Part shown: positions 52,717 through 61,683 of the stretch, piece after piece
Position numbering within the stretch: position 1 is the stretch's first letter
Layout of the letters: each line of letters begins with the position of its first letter
Source: Marinomonas sp. CT5
Lineage (GTDB): Bacteria > Pseudomonadota > Gammaproteobacteria > Pseudomonadales > Marinomonadaceae
NCBI RefSeq assembly: GCF_018336975.1
Contig: NZ_CP025572.1
Location: 2,304,055-2,368,054, forward strand
DNA: 64,000 bases
Reading direction: 5' to 3'
The notes under the pieces: model-generated
The model's input: the letters and a program-made list of their open reading frames with translations, nothing else
The model's database searches: none
What the model was told of the DNA's origin: nothing
Made by a program: the position numbers and the translations under genes

Positions 52717-53019
52717 ATGAGTATTTCAGTTCAAATTAATGATTCGCAAAAGATTGTCACAATTACCATTATTGGGAGTTTTGATTTCTCATTATTCAAT
52801 GATTTTCGTGCCGCTTATTCTGACCTTTCAGAGGTCTATAATATCTATATCATTGATATGCAGATGGTGGAGTATCTTGATAGCGCAGCTCTTGGTATGT
52901 TGCTTAGCATGCGCAACGCTATTGATACTGAAAGTGAAATCCAGTTAAAAGGAGCGAATGACTTCATCAAAAATATTCTGATGATTTCTCGTTTCGATAA
53001 ACGGTTTAATATTCAATAA
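52717..53019 (+). CDS. STAS-domain anti-sigma-factor antagonist (SpoIIAA/HsbA-like)
   Basis: This 100-residue single STAS domain has the phosphorylatable Ser in YLDSAALGML (about 48-57). The early strand is ISVQINDSQKIVTITI and the last helix NDFIKNILMISRFDKRF. It likely switches between phosphorylated and free forms bound by an anti-sigma kinase. The REC-PP2C phosphatase encoded 10 bases downstream is its natural partner, like the HsbA/HsbR pair of Pseudomonas. The start (ATG at 52717) is inferred from domain length; an in-frame extension to 52648 would overlap bolA. The ribosome site is weak. Confidence 0.82.
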   Translation: MSISVQINDSQKIVTITIIGSFDFSLFNDFRAAYSDLSEVYNIYIIDMQMVEYLDSAALGMLLSMRNAIDTESEIQLKGANDFIKNILMISRFDKRFNIQ

Positions 53020-53029
53020 GGCCAAACTG

Positions 53030-54181
53030 ATGAAATTACTGTGTATCGACAGTGAACCAGTTTATCGCGAAATTATTTCATTAAGTGCAGAAAAAGAATC
53101 TGTAAGAGTGAAAACCGTCTCAACCTTTGAAGAGGCTATACTGGCATTTGTCGATTATGCCCCCGACATTGTCACTTTAGATATCATTGTTAAAGGAGGC
53201 TGTGGCCTTGAGTTGGTAAAAAAACTTAAAGCCCTTTCCGGTAGTCGTTTTGTTCCGATGATTTTTCTAGCCTCCCATACAGCTGATTCTATTATGAATA
53301 AATGCTTTAAGGCTGGTGCAGATGATTTCATACCAAAACCATTTAACGAAGTTTTGTTCAACATAAGGCTCAAAACACATATTCGCCATGTTGAGCTAAT
53401 AAAAGAAATGTACCGAAAAAATAAGGCAATGACATATTACCAAACAATGATTGAGCGAGAGCATGAAATGGCCCATCATGTTCTAGACCATATTCAAACC
53501 CGTAGTGAAAAAAACTCTAATTATCTTGCTATAACAAGATTATCTGCGGCAAGTTTTAATGGCGATCTCGCTTTAGTTAAAACTCGATCAGACGGCGCCC
53601 GTTTGATCTTTGTTGGTGATTTTACTGGGCATGGACTTCCAGCCTCTATTGGTGCGTTACCTGTAATGCAGGCATTTTTTGACGCCGTTGATGATTTGTT
53701 ATGCATTAATCGCTTGTCGGAACGAATAAATAGAATCCTTTTTAATATTCTCCCTGATTATATGTTTTGTGCGGGTTACATCATGCTTATTGAACAAGGA
53801 GGAGGGATTACTTATTGGGGCGGCGGTATGCCAAATGCTTACATTCGTAGATCATGTGGTGAAGTGGGCTTTTTAAAGTCAAATCATATGCCACTTGGCG
53901 TGTTACCTGAACATGAGTTTGAATCAGGTCTTCAAAGTAATAAATTGAATGCAGGTGACACGTTGGTTGTTGTTTCAGATGGTGTTTTAGAGCTAAAAAA
54001 CTGTCGTGATGAAATGCTAGGCAATGATAAAGTTAAGGAATTGATTGCAAGTTCTTATAAGGAAGAGGACTTACTCATAGCGCAAAAATTAATAGAAGAT
54101 AAACTTGCTAAATATCAAGGTAATTCAGTGCAACTCGATGACATTACTTTAGTTGCACTGAGAAGTTCTTGTCTTCAATAA
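53030..54181 (+). CDS. Response regulator with PP2C-type (SpoIIE) phosphatase domain (HsbR-like)
   Basis: This 383-residue REC-linker-phosphatase begins with a receiver domain (about 1-118) with acceptor Asp51 (TLDIIVKGG), Asp7 and Lys107 in FIPKPF. A helical linker follows (about 120-160). A SpoIIE/RsbU-type phosphatase (about 165-383) has the metal-binding GDFTGHGLPAS and VVSDGVLE segments. When phosphorylated, such proteins dephosphorylate a STAS antagonist; the STAS gene just upstream is the likely substrate. This resembles HsbR (RR-PP2C) acting on HsbA in Pseudomonas. The cognate histidine kinase or HptB is not in this window. Confidence 0.9.
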   Translation: MKLLCIDSEPVYREIISLSAEKESVRVKTVSTFEEAILAFVDYAPDIVTLDIIVKGGCGLELVKKLKALSGSRFVPMIFLASHTADSIMNKCFKAGADDFIPKPFNEVLFNIRLKTHIRHVELIKEMYRKNKAMTYYQTMIEREHEMAHHVLDHIQTRSEKNSNYLAITRLSAASFNGDLALVKTRSDGARLIFVGDFTGHGLPASIGALPVMQAFFDAVDDLLCINRLSERINRILFNILPDYMFCAGYIMLIEQGGGITYWGGGMPNAYIRRSCGEVGFLKSNHMPLGVLPEHEFESGLQSNKLNAGDTLVVVSDGVLELKNCRDEMLGNDKVKELIASSYKEEDLLIAQKLIEDKLAKYQGNSVQLDDITLVALRSSCLQ

Positions 54182-54208
54182 ATTTTTTGATAGAAGGGCT
54201 TAACTAGA

Positions 54209-54853
54209 TTAAGACTTTTTACCACCTTTCTTTTTATTTTTACCATTCTTAGATTTCGATTGGGGTTTAGGAAAAGGACGCTTTTCAGGCTCAGTTCTGA
54301 GTACTAAGAACAAATCCGTCACCACTTCAGGTATTTGTGCAATGCAGGAATGAGTCAGCTTCTCACTTTTACGAATTTGCAAAACTTCTTCATCATCAAA
54401 CAAATCAGATGCCACCATAATGGGTAAAAGAAGTTCTGCAACCACTTCTTCTTTATCGGATTCAAACCATTGACTCTCAGTGAAAAAAACACCTTCCATG
54501 AATCCTGTAGCCCATTCTTGAAGCTCACTTAACTCTTCAGGTGTTTCACCCATCTCAAGCTCACAAGGAATTATAAAGCCGTCTTCAGATTCAAGTTCTT
54601 TCTGAATATCTAGCATTAAGCGAGACAAATATTGCAGAATCTGCTTTTCTTGTTTGTCATTATCAAAGTTAGGCGTGTCTTCAAAAATAACCGGCAGCCA
54701 TTTTTGTTCCGGTGTAGGCATAGGACAAATAGCCAATGCTGTTAGAAAGCCATGTGCCATAACAAAGTTTTGGCATTCCTCATGAACTTGATCTGACTCC
54801 AAAAATGTTTCTAACGTCTCTAACTCAAGATCATCAAGAGGTTGGTGTGCCAT
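54209..54853 (-). CDS. UPF0149/YecA-family protein
   Basis: This 214-residue acidic protein matches the UPF0149 family (YgfB/YecA). The N-terminal helices are LETLETFLESDQVHEECQNFVMAHGFLTALAICP (about 12-45). A middle helix EWATGFMEGVFF (about 112-123) is typical, and it ends in a Lys/Gly/Asn-rich tail (NGKNKKKGGKK). A SEC-C zinc motif present in some YecA proteins is not seen. Function is unknown; YgfB in Pseudomonas modulates regulators. It lies tail-to-tail with the PP2C gene and divergent from the RecQ-like gene. Confidence 0.82.
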   Translation of the reverse strand: MAHQPLDDLELETLETFLESDQVHEECQNFVMAHGFLTALAICPMPTPEQKWLPVIFEDTPNFDNDKQEKQILQYLSRLMLDIQKELESEDGFIIPCELEMGETPEELSELQEWATGFMEGVFFTESQWFESDKEEVVAELLLPIMVASDLFDDEEVLQIRKSEKLTHSCIAQIPEVVTDLFLVLRTEPEKRPFPKPQSKSKNGKNKKKGGKKS

Positions 54854-54949
54854 GCAATTGTTTCCCTAATACAAATTAAGTGAATGATTCTAGCGAAAAG
54901 AGGGCGAAAAATCGATGCAGAAACGCTGCTGTTAAGAGATAATTCGCAA

Positions 54950-56701
54950 ATGAATTTAAAGAAGCAGATACTTTCTCAGTTAAAACATTCTTCATTCCGT
55001 CCATTGCAAGAAGAAGCGATTGACGCATTGTGTGCAGGTCAGGATGTCTTACTTGCGGCTCCTACGGGAGGAGGTAAGTCTTTAGCCTATCAAGCTGCAG
55101 GTTTGATGCGTGATGGTGTTGCGGTGGTTGTCAGTCCTTTGCTGTCTCTTATGTCACAACAAGTTGAAGAATTAAATAATAAAGGCATTCGGGCTCAATT
55201 TTTAAATTCTACGTTGAACCCAGGTGAACAAGATGACCTTATTTGGGCCTTACGGAATAAGCATATTGATTTGTTATATCTTTCTCCTGAAAAGCTTGTT
55301 CAATCATCGGTCATAGGTTTTCTTAGCAGTTTTGAAATTGCACTATTTGCAATTGATGAAGCGCATTGTATTTCTCAATGGGGGGATTTTTTTCGCCCTG
55401 AATATAGCCAATTAGGCCAATTGAGAGATTTCTTTCCAGAAGTGCCTATTATAGCCCTGACTGGAACCGTCGATAAAAAGACTATTACGGCAATTCAAAC
55501 CTCATTAAAACTAAGGGATTGCCAAGTACTGCGTAATAGTTTCGATAGAACCAATATCAAAATTCAAATAGCGCAAAAAAGGAAAGCCAAACAACAAATC
55601 TTATACTTTCTGCATCATGAGGTCCCAGGAGAAACCGGCATTATTTATTGCCGTTCAAGAAAAAAGTCTGAAGAGTTTGCTTATTGGTTAAATAACCTCG
55701 GAATTGCTAGTTTAAGCTACCACGCCGCAATGTCTAACGAGGACAAGCAAAATAATCATGCCAAATTTGCTAATAAGCAAGGCACCGTTATGGTTGCAAC
55801 AACAGCTTATGGAATGGGAATTGATGTTTCTCATGTTAGATTTGTTATACATCTAGATTTACCTAGTAGCCCAGAAGCCTATTTTCAGGAAATTGGTCGT
55901 GCTGGTCGTGATGGTAAAGCTGCTAAATCACTTCTTTTATATGGTTTGCAAGACATGCTTCAAGCACAACAATTCGCTGTCTTGCAGCCTAAAGACTCAG
56001 AGAAAGAGCATAAAAGCCTGATTAGCTTATTTCAAATACTGGAAGGGCGTGGTTGTCGTCGTCAGAATTTATTGTCCCACTTTGATGAAATCATTCCTGT
56101 TTGTAATTATTGCGATAGATGCCTTTCAAATAAGTCAGAGCAGAACATGACAATAGCCAGTCAAAAAATATTGTCACTGATTTATCATACAAAAGGTTTG
56201 CAACCGTTCTCTGTACTCATTCAAATTTTGCTCGGAAAAAAAACGAAACAGGTTTTAGCCATTAAAGCGGATACTATGTCCTTATTTGGCAAAGGAAAAG
56301 AACTTGGCGACACCCAATGGAAGTCTGTCATTCGTCACTTACTCGCTTTCGAGTATATACAGATTGGTTCTTCCAGTACTTTTTCTGTACATATCAATGA
56401 AAAGGCCCGCGGCGTTTTGCAGGGAAAAACACACGTCATAATTGCTAATGAGCAATATTATCCAATACTTAATGAAGACCAATTGACTGTAGATAAAGTC
56501 AGTTGGCATAAAATTCTTGCCTGGAAATATACCTATGGCTCTGTAGATTTAAGCGATAATCAACTGAGGTTGATTTGCCTGCATAAACCTAACTCGGTGG
56601 CATCGCTTAGTCGTCTCACAGGGTTGCCTAAGAAAAGTGTTGAAGCCTTTGCCGAACCTTTAATTGAAATGATTCATGAGGTAGATGCCTTATGCCCCTA
56701 A
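54950..56701 (+). CDS. RecQ-family ATP-dependent DNA helicase
   Basis: This 583-residue superfamily 2 helicase has Walker A PTGGGKS (38-44), DEAH box at 136-139 and helicase motif VI (QEIGRAGRDG, about 323-332). Four zinc-binding cysteines follow in GRGCRRQN and PVCNYCDRC, with an RQC-like part at the C-terminus. There is no clear HRDC domain. The aromatic-rich loop reads WGDFFRPEY (144-152) instead of the usual WGHDFRPEY. The ATG at 54950 gives a typical RecQ N-terminus (SSFRPLQEEAIDAL); a longer start at 54884 exists. sprT overlaps the end by 10 bases. Length is near E. coli RecQ (609). Confidence 0.88.
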   Translation: MNLKKQILSQLKHSSFRPLQEEAIDALCAGQDVLLAAPTGGGKSLAYQAAGLMRDGVAVVVSPLLSLMSQQVEELNNKGIRAQFLNSTLNPGEQDDLIWALRNKHIDLLYLSPEKLVQSSVIGFLSSFEIALFAIDEAHCISQWGDFFRPEYSQLGQLRDFFPEVPIIALTGTVDKKTITAIQTSLKLRDCQVLRNSFDRTNIKIQIAQKRKAKQQILYFLHHEVPGETGIIYCRSRKKSEEFAYWLNNLGIASLSYHAAMSNEDKQNNHAKFANKQGTVMVATTAYGMGIDVSHVRFVIHLDLPSSPEAYFQEIGRAGRDGKAAKSLLLYGLQDMLQAQQFAVLQPKDSEKEHKSLISLFQILEGRGCRRQNLLSHFDEIIPVCNYCDRCLSNKSEQNMTIASQKILSLIYHTKGLQPFSVLIQILLGKKTKQVLAIKADTMSLFGKGKELGDTQWKSVIRHLLAFEYIQIGSSSTFSVHINEKARGVLQGKTHVIIANEQYYPILNEDQLTVDKVSWHKILAWKYTYGSVDLSDNQLRLICLHKPNSVASLSRLTGLPKKSVEAFAEPLIEMIHEVDALCP

Positions 56702-57207
56702 TTACACCGGAAATGGAGTTTTCTAATAATCAAGTTGCTTTACAGCTTATTCAAGACAAAACTCAAGATTGTTTTGATAGAGCAGATGAGTTTTTCGCAA
56801 CAAAGTTCAAGCGGGCTAGTTGTAATTTCAAACAAAAGGGAAGGGCTGCAGGCACTGCCCATTTACAAAAAAATGAACTGCGTTTTAATCACTTTATGTA
56901 TCAGCAGGACCCTATCGAATTTCTAGAAACGGTTGTGCCGCATGAGGTAGCCCATCTTATTGTTTTTCAGATTTATGGTACGACAGTCAGGCCACATGGT
57001 AAGGAGTGGAAGGCAGTAATGCTTAAAGTATACGGCCTTAATCCCAGTAGAACTCATAACTTTGATGTACCAAAACCCAAAAATGTTTATCAATACCACT
57101 GCTCCTGTAAGAGCCATGAACTTAGCAAACTGCGTCACAATAAAGTTCAAAAGGGAGTCGAGTATATTTGTAAAGACTGTCGAAAAATTCTGCAATTGAC
57201 GATTTAA
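56692..57207 (+). CDS. sprT: SprT-family zinc metalloprotease-like protein
   Basis: This 171-residue protein has the SprT-like motif HEVAHLI (about 84-90) with the third ligand region HGKEWKAVM (about 103-111). A C-terminal zinc ribbon follows (YHCSCKSHEL...YICKDC, about 139-168). Mammalian SPRTN homologues degrade DNA-protein crosslinks; bacterial SprT is less studied but probably a DNA-linked protease. Overlap with the RecQ-like gene by 10 bases suggests a joint role in repair. Length matches E. coli SprT (165). Confidence 0.9.
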   Translation: MPLITPEMEFSNNQVALQLIQDKTQDCFDRADEFFATKFKRASCNFKQKGRAAGTAHLQKNELRFNHFMYQQDPIEFLETVVPHEVAHLIVFQIYGTTVRPHGKEWKAVMLKVYGLNPSRTHNFDVPKPKNVYQYHCSCKSHELSKLRHNKVQKGVEYICKDCRKILQLTI

Positions 57208-57328
57208 AATACCTAGGTGCACACAAAGATTAATTCGATAACGTGTATTTCCCTCTGATATATGCCATTTTTGATGCGATTATCAGATGCTTATAGTAGT
57301 ATAGGGCCGTTTTATTTATAGCGTACTT

Positions 57329-58168
57329 ATGATGGATTTATCGACTCGACCTAAAGAAAAACTGGAGTTAAATAAGCTCCAAAAACGTCTTCGTAGATTG
57401 ACTGGCCAGGCCATTTCTGACTTCAATATGATTGAAGAAGGTGACAAGGTAATGGTGTGTTTATCTGGCGGTAAAGATTCTTATACCATGCTTGAGATTT
57501 TACGGAATCTTCAGTCAAGCGCACCAATAAATTTCAGTATTGTTGCCGTTAACTTAGATCAAAAGCAGCCAGGCTTTCCAGAGCATATTTTGCCAGCTTA
57601 TCTCAAAAAGATAGGGGTTGATTTTCATATCTTGGAACGAGACACTTACAGCATTGTTAAAGAGATAGTGCCTGAAGGCAAAACGACTTGTGGGTTATGC
57701 TCTCGTTTAAGAAGAGGTTCTTTGTACGGTTTTGCCGAAGAAATTGGAGCCACCAAAATTGCACTTGGTCATCATAGGGATGATATTCTTGAGACATTAT
57801 TCTTAAATATGTTTTTTGGTGGAAAATTAAAATCAATGCCACCTAAATTATTAAGTGATGATGGTAAACATGTTGTCATTCGTCCTTTAGCTTATTGCAA
57901 AGAAGATGATATTGAAGCCTTTGCAACGATAAAAGAATATCCAATTATTCCTTGTAACCTTTGTGGCTCTCAAGAAAACCTACAAAGGCAAGTTGTTAAA
58001 GACATGTTGCAAAAATGGGAAAAAGAATTTCCTGGTCGAACTGAAACAATGTTTTCCGCTATTCAGAATGTCGTGCCATCGCATCTGGCCGACAATAATT
58101 TATTTAATTTTAAAGAATTAAAACAGTCACCTGATGCCTTTGATAGACTAAATATTATTTCATTATAG
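57329..58168 (+). CDS. ttcA: tRNA 2-thiocytidine(32) synthetase TtcA
   Basis: This 279-residue PP-loop ATPase and [4Fe-4S] protein thiolates cytidine 32 in several tRNAs. The PP-loop is SGGKDSY (about 49-55). The cluster cysteines lie in [12 protein letters not shown] (about 117-128) and [12 protein letters not shown] (about 211-222). Length equals the family. It starts after a weak ribosome site, 121 bases past sprT. The sulfur-relay gene tusA is in the same window at 62279, though TtcA does not depend on TusA in E. coli. Confidence 0.95.
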   Translation: MMDLSTRPKEKLELNKLQKRLRRLTGQAISDFNMIEEGDKVMVCLSGGKDSYTMLEILRNLQSSAPINFSIVAVNLDQKQPGFPEHILPAYLKKIGVDFHILERDTYSIVKEIVPEGKTTCGLCSRLRRGSLYGFAEEIGATKIALGHHRDDILETLFLNMFFGGKLKSMPPKLLSDDGKHVVIRPLAYCKEDDIEAFATIKEYPIIPCNLCGSQENLQRQVVKDMLQKWEKEFPGRTETMFSAIQNVVPSHLADNNLFNFKELKQSPDAFDRLNIISL

Positions 58169-58179
58169 GATCATTAAAA

Positions 58180-58743
58180 ATGAATTTGACTAATAAAGCA
58201 CTATTGCTTACTGCTGGAATACTAGGATCATCATTGGTTAACGCGTCTACAGCCAGTGTTGCATTAACAAATGAAACCGTTAAAAGTGATGTTAACTTTA
58301 ATATGGGGACGTTTGGTATTGGTGCAGGTGTTTCTTATGATAAGGACGAGAGTGTTACTGCTGCACATATTGAATTGGGAGTAGAAGATTCAGATACTAG
58401 TGGTCCGTTACAAGTAGGTCTTGGTGCGCGTTTGTATGGTATTGATGCTGACTTGGAGCCAGATGATGATATATCTGTAGCGCTTGCTTTGGGTGGCTGG
58501 TATCGTTATACACTTCCTGAAGCTAACCGTCTTAGTATCTTTGGCTCTTTGTATTATGCTCCAGAAGTATTGTCTTTTAAAAACTTAGATCACATGTATG
58601 TTTACGAGCTACGTGCAGAGTATATGACCATGCGAAATGCTAGGGCGTTTATTAGTTACGGTAAAACGACAGTTATTTATGAAGATGACAGCCGTAAAAT
58701 AGCCAATAATGGGTTTTCTGTCGGCGCTAGTGTAGATTTCTAA
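58180..58743 (+). CDS. YfaZ-family outer-membrane protein
   Basis: This 187-residue protein has a signal peptide (about 1-23, LLLTAGILGSSLVNASTA) and then alternating beta strands ending in phenylalanine (SVGASVDF), as in outer-membrane barrels. Segments such as GLGARLYGIDADLEPDDDISVALALGGWYRYT match YfaZ. Function is unknown. It lies 11 bases after ttcA in the same direction, and a terminator follows. It is convergent with apt. Confidence 0.83.
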   Translation: MNLTNKALLLTAGILGSSLVNASTASVALTNETVKSDVNFNMGTFGIGAGVSYDKDESVTAAHIELGVEDSDTSGPLQVGLGARLYGIDADLEPDDDISVALALGGWYRYTLPEANRLSIFGSLYYAPEVLSFKNLDHMYVYELRAEYMTMRNARAFISYGKTTVIYEDDSRKIANNGFSVGASVDF

Positions 58744-58760
58744 TATTTACATGAAAAGAT

Positions 58761-58787
58761 AAAAAGGTGGCTCTTGCCACCTTTTTT
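58761..58787. terminator. Bidirectional terminator between the yfaZ-like gene and apt
   Basis: AAAAAGGTGGC / GCCACCTTTTT stem (58761-58771 with 58776-58786) with TCTT loop; serves both converging genes. Confidence 0.88.
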
Positions 58788-58796
58788 AGGTCTATA

Positions 58797-59339
58797 TTAA
58801 TCCCCTTCGTAAGCACAAAGGCTAAAGACAGAAATATTACTGTCACTCAATTTTTGGCTTCCACCTAAGTCCGGAAGATCAATGATTGCAGCTACTTCTT
58901 TTATATTTGCACCTTGTTGAGTAAGTAGCTCAATTGCAGCGAAAAGGGTGCCACCAGTTGCAATCAAATCATCAAATAATAATACTTGGTCGCCAGCTTC
59001 AACCGCACCTTCTTGAATTTCTAACTCAGCTTCACCGTATTCCAGGGCATATTTCTGTGAGATTGTTTTGCCGGGAAGCTTGCCTTTTTTACGTACTAAA
59101 ATTAGTGGTTTTTGCAGTTCGTAAGCCAGTACGGCTGCAATCAAAAAACCACGAGCATCAATACAAGCAATATGAGTAATGTCTGTGCCAATGTAACGAT
59201 GTACATAGGCATCAACAACCATTCTCATCCCTTTTGGATCGCTGAAAATAGGGGTGATATCTCTGAAGCTAATACCTTTTTTTGGCCAGTCTTCTATTGT
59301 TTGTATGAGTGATTTAACGTAAAAATCGTCGTAAAGCAT
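58797..59339 (-). CDS. apt: Adenine phosphoribosyltransferase
   Basis: This 180-residue purine salvage enzyme makes AMP from adenine and PRPP. The PRPP-binding motif is VLLFDDLIATGGTL (about 118-131), and family segments WPKKGISFRDITPIF (about 18-32) and ARGFLIAAVLAYEL (about 61-74) are present. Length matches the family. It is the minus-strand neighbour of fnr, 24 bases downstream of it, and may be on the same transcript. The ribosome site before ATG is weak. Confidence 0.96.
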   Translation of the reverse strand: MLYDDFYVKSLIQTIEDWPKKGISFRDITPIFSDPKGMRMVVDAYVHRYIGTDITHIACIDARGFLIAAVLAYELQKPLILVRKKGKLPGKTISQKYALEYGEAELEIQEGAVEAGDQVLLFDDLIATGGTLFAAIELLTQQGANIKEVAAIIDLPDLGGSQKLSDSNISVFSLCAYEGD

Positions 59340-59363
59340 TACAGTATAGCCTCGTTGTATGAA

Positions 59364-60125
59364 TCAAATGTGGGCGATTTTACCACAATCGCTAGCAACC
59401 CCAACGAGTTTTTGAATTTCTTCGAAATCAATTATTTCAATTTCTTTGCCATCAACATGGATTAGTTCATTTTTTTGAAAACGAGTGATAACCCTACTAA
59501 CGGTTTCTACAGCTAAGCCTAAGTAATTACCAATTTCACCACGAGACATTGATAGTCTGAATGAGCTGGCAGAATAACCACGCTTTTTAAAGCGGCTGGA
59601 TAAATTCAATAGAAAAGAGGCGACTTTCTCATCGGCATTCTTTTTGCCAAGCAATACCATCATTTGCTGATCATCCGATATTTTTCGACTCATTACTTTA
59701 AAAATCTGGTGCTTTAGTGATGGAATCTGAGAGGACAACTCTTCTAAGTGACTGAATGGGATTTCACAGACGGTAGTGGTTTCTAAAGCTTTGGCAGAAA
59801 CAGGGTAGACGCTTGAATCTATACCACTAAGACCGACCAACTCACTAGGGCAATAAAAACCAGTGATTTGCTCCTCTCCAACAGAAGTGATGTTGAAGGT
59901 TTTTAGCGTGCCTGAACGAACAGCAAACACAGAGTCAAAAGGCTCTCCTTGTCTGAATAAAAACTCACCTTTCTTAAGTGGTTTTTTGCGCTCGATGATT
60001 TGATCTAATCTATTAATGTCTTCGTCAGCCAGTGCAATAGGAAGGCAGAGGGCGCTTAAACTACAGTTTTGGCATTGTGATGTAAGTGTACTGTTAAAAC
60101 GTGACTGTGTGTGTGTCATTGACAT
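59364..60125 (-). CDS. fnr: Fnr/Anr-type oxygen-sensing transcriptional regulator
   Basis: This 253-residue CRP/FNR regulator carries an oxygen-labile [4Fe-4S] cluster. Cysteines 18, 21, 27 (CQNCSLSALC) and 120 (TTVCEIPF) match the four ligands of E. coli FNR with the same spacing. The C-terminal helix-turn-helix (GEIGNYLGLAVETVSRVITRF, about 205-225) has the ETVSR recognition residues for TTGAT sites. It is the global switch for anaerobic genes. A GGGAG ribosome site precedes the ATG. hemN lies upstream, 20 bases away, a common pairing; apt follows. Confidence 0.96.
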   Translation of the reverse strand: MSMTHTQSRFNSTLTSQCQNCSLSALCLPIALADEDINRLDQIIERKKPLKKGEFLFRQGEPFDSVFAVRSGTLKTFNITSVGEEQITGFYCPSELVGLSGIDSSVYPVSAKALETTTVCEIPFSHLEELSSQIPSLKHQIFKVMSRKISDDQQMMVLLGKKNADEKVASFLLNLSSRFKKRGYSASSFRLSMSRGEIGNYLGLAVETVSRVITRFQKNELIHVDGKEIEIIDFEEIQKLVGVASDCGKIAHI

Positions 60126-60145
60126 GTTATCTCCCTGATCTCGAT

Positions 60146-61516
60146 CTATATAACTTTTGAGTATTTTATGGCGCCATTGAGATATTTATCAAAAGCCATA
60201 CAAATACAGCGTATTAATAATCTACCCTTTGGTGTGACTTGAATCGTGGTCTGCACTCCACTACGTTCAATTAATAACATCCCATCTTCCAACATGGGAG
60301 TTAGATTTTCCACTTCATTAGAGAAATAGTCAAAGAAATGAATATTAAATTTCTGTTCAATTGCGCTTGTGTTGAGCGCAAACTGCGAAATCAACGTCAT
60401 TATAACTTGATGACGAATTCTATCATCTAGATCACTAATATATCCTTTCGCTATCGCTAATTGTCCCTTTTCTATGCGGCTTCTATATTCGGATAAGTCA
60501 GTATGGTTCTGTATGTAAACACCATTTAAGTCACTAATGGCTGAAACACCAAATGCAATCAGCTCAGTATCTGCATGAGTGGTATAACCTTGGAAATTAC
60601 GTTGTAGTTGACCTTCTTGCTGAGCGATCACTAAGCTATCGGTTGGTTTTGCGAAGTGGTCCATACCTATGTATTCATAGCCGGCTGCAATCAAGTATTC
60701 AATACTCATTTTCAGTAAATCAAGTTTCAAACTTGAAATAGGTAAGCTGTCATCTGTGATGCGCTTTTGCGCGCGAAAACGATCAGGCAAATGAGCATAA
60801 TTAAACAGCGAAATTCTATCTGGTGATAACTCAACTACTTGTGAAAGCGTTTTTTTAAAGCCTTCTATTGTTTGATACGGAAGCCCATAAATGAGATCAA
60901 AGTTAATTGACTTAATACCTAGCTCTCTAGCGTCATCGACTAGATTTCTGACCATGTCTACGGGTTGTATACGGTGAATGGCTTCTTGAACTTTGATGTC
61001 AAAATCTTGCACACCAATGCTGATACGGTTTATGCCTTTTTCTGTTAACAACTTAAGTTTAGGCTTGCTGATTTCTCTTGGGTCGATTTCAATGCTGTAG
61101 TCTTGGCTACCATCGTTAACTAGATTGAAATGCTGCTCAATAGTATTGAATAAGACTTCAAACAACTCTTCAGTTAAAAAGGTTGGGGTGCCTCCTCCAA
61201 AATGCAGTTGAGTTACTTTTCTTGTGTGATCAAGCATAAGACTTCTTAATCGCATTTCTTCACCAAGCAATTCCACATACTCAGTACCTTTTTCATACTG
61301 CTTAGTTACTATTTTATTGCAGGCACAGTAGTAGCAAAGATGGGCGCAGAATGGAATATGGAAATACAAGCTAATAGGGGCTTGTGAAGGCGTTAGCATT
61401 TTATCAATTAATGCAATTTTACTAATGCCGGAATTAAATTGTGGCGCTGTTGGGTAAGAAGTATAACGAGGCCCAGACAGGTCGTATTTAGCGATAAGTG
61501 AGGAGTCCCAGATCAT
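60146..61516 (-). CDS. hemN: Oxygen-independent coproporphyrinogen III dehydrogenase HemN
   Basis: This 456-residue radical SAM enzyme oxidatively decarboxylates coproporphyrinogen III without oxygen. The [4Fe-4S] SAM-binding motif is HIPFCAHLCYYCACNKI (about 53-69), with the extra cysteine typical of HemN. GGGTPTFL (about 111-118) and SIGVQDFDIKVQEAIHR (about 169-185) follow. A C-terminal HemN domain is present. Length equals E. coli HemN (457). An FNR-like box lies about 60 bases upstream, and the fnr gene directly downstream supports oxygen-linked regulation. Confidence 0.97.
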   Translation of the reverse strand: MIWDSSLIAKYDLSGPRYTSYPTAPQFNSGISKIALIDKMLTPSQAPISLYFHIPFCAHLCYYCACNKIVTKQYEKGTEYVELLGEEMRLRSLMLDHTRKVTQLHFGGGTPTFLTEELFEVLFNTIEQHFNLVNDGSQDYSIEIDPREISKPKLKLLTEKGINRISIGVQDFDIKVQEAIHRIQPVDMVRNLVDDARELGIKSINFDLIYGLPYQTIEGFKKTLSQVVELSPDRISLFNYAHLPDRFRAQKRITDDSLPISSLKLDLLKMSIEYLIAAGYEYIGMDHFAKPTDSLVIAQQEGQLQRNFQGYTTHADTELIAFGVSAISDLNGVYIQNHTDLSEYRSRIEKGQLAIAKGYISDLDDRIRHQVIMTLISQFALNTSAIEQKFNIHFFDYFSNEVENLTPMLEDGMLLIERSGVQTTIQVTPKGRLLIRCICMAFDKYLNGAIKYSKVI

Positions 61517-61576
61517 GATGATGCGTTCCTATTAAATTTTCTAATAGTAGTCTACACGTTAGGTCTTGGATGTTTG

Positions 61577-61590
61577 CTGACACAGATCAA
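61577..61590. promoter_or_regulatory. FNR/ANR-like box upstream of hemN
   Basis: CTGACACAGATCAA on the plus strand, or TTGAT-CTGT-GTCAG on the minus strand, has one perfect half-site and 8 of 10 consensus positions. It is about 61 bases upstream of the hemN ATG, in the hemN / alpha-beta hydrolase divergent region. Confidence 0.55.
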
Positions 61591-61683
61591 GAATTAGCAT
61601 ACTGCAAAGCAAAAGCGCTTAAGTATTAGTCGCTTCTAACCCTTTATCAAATCTGGTCTAATAGCCGTTTTGAATACAATCTA

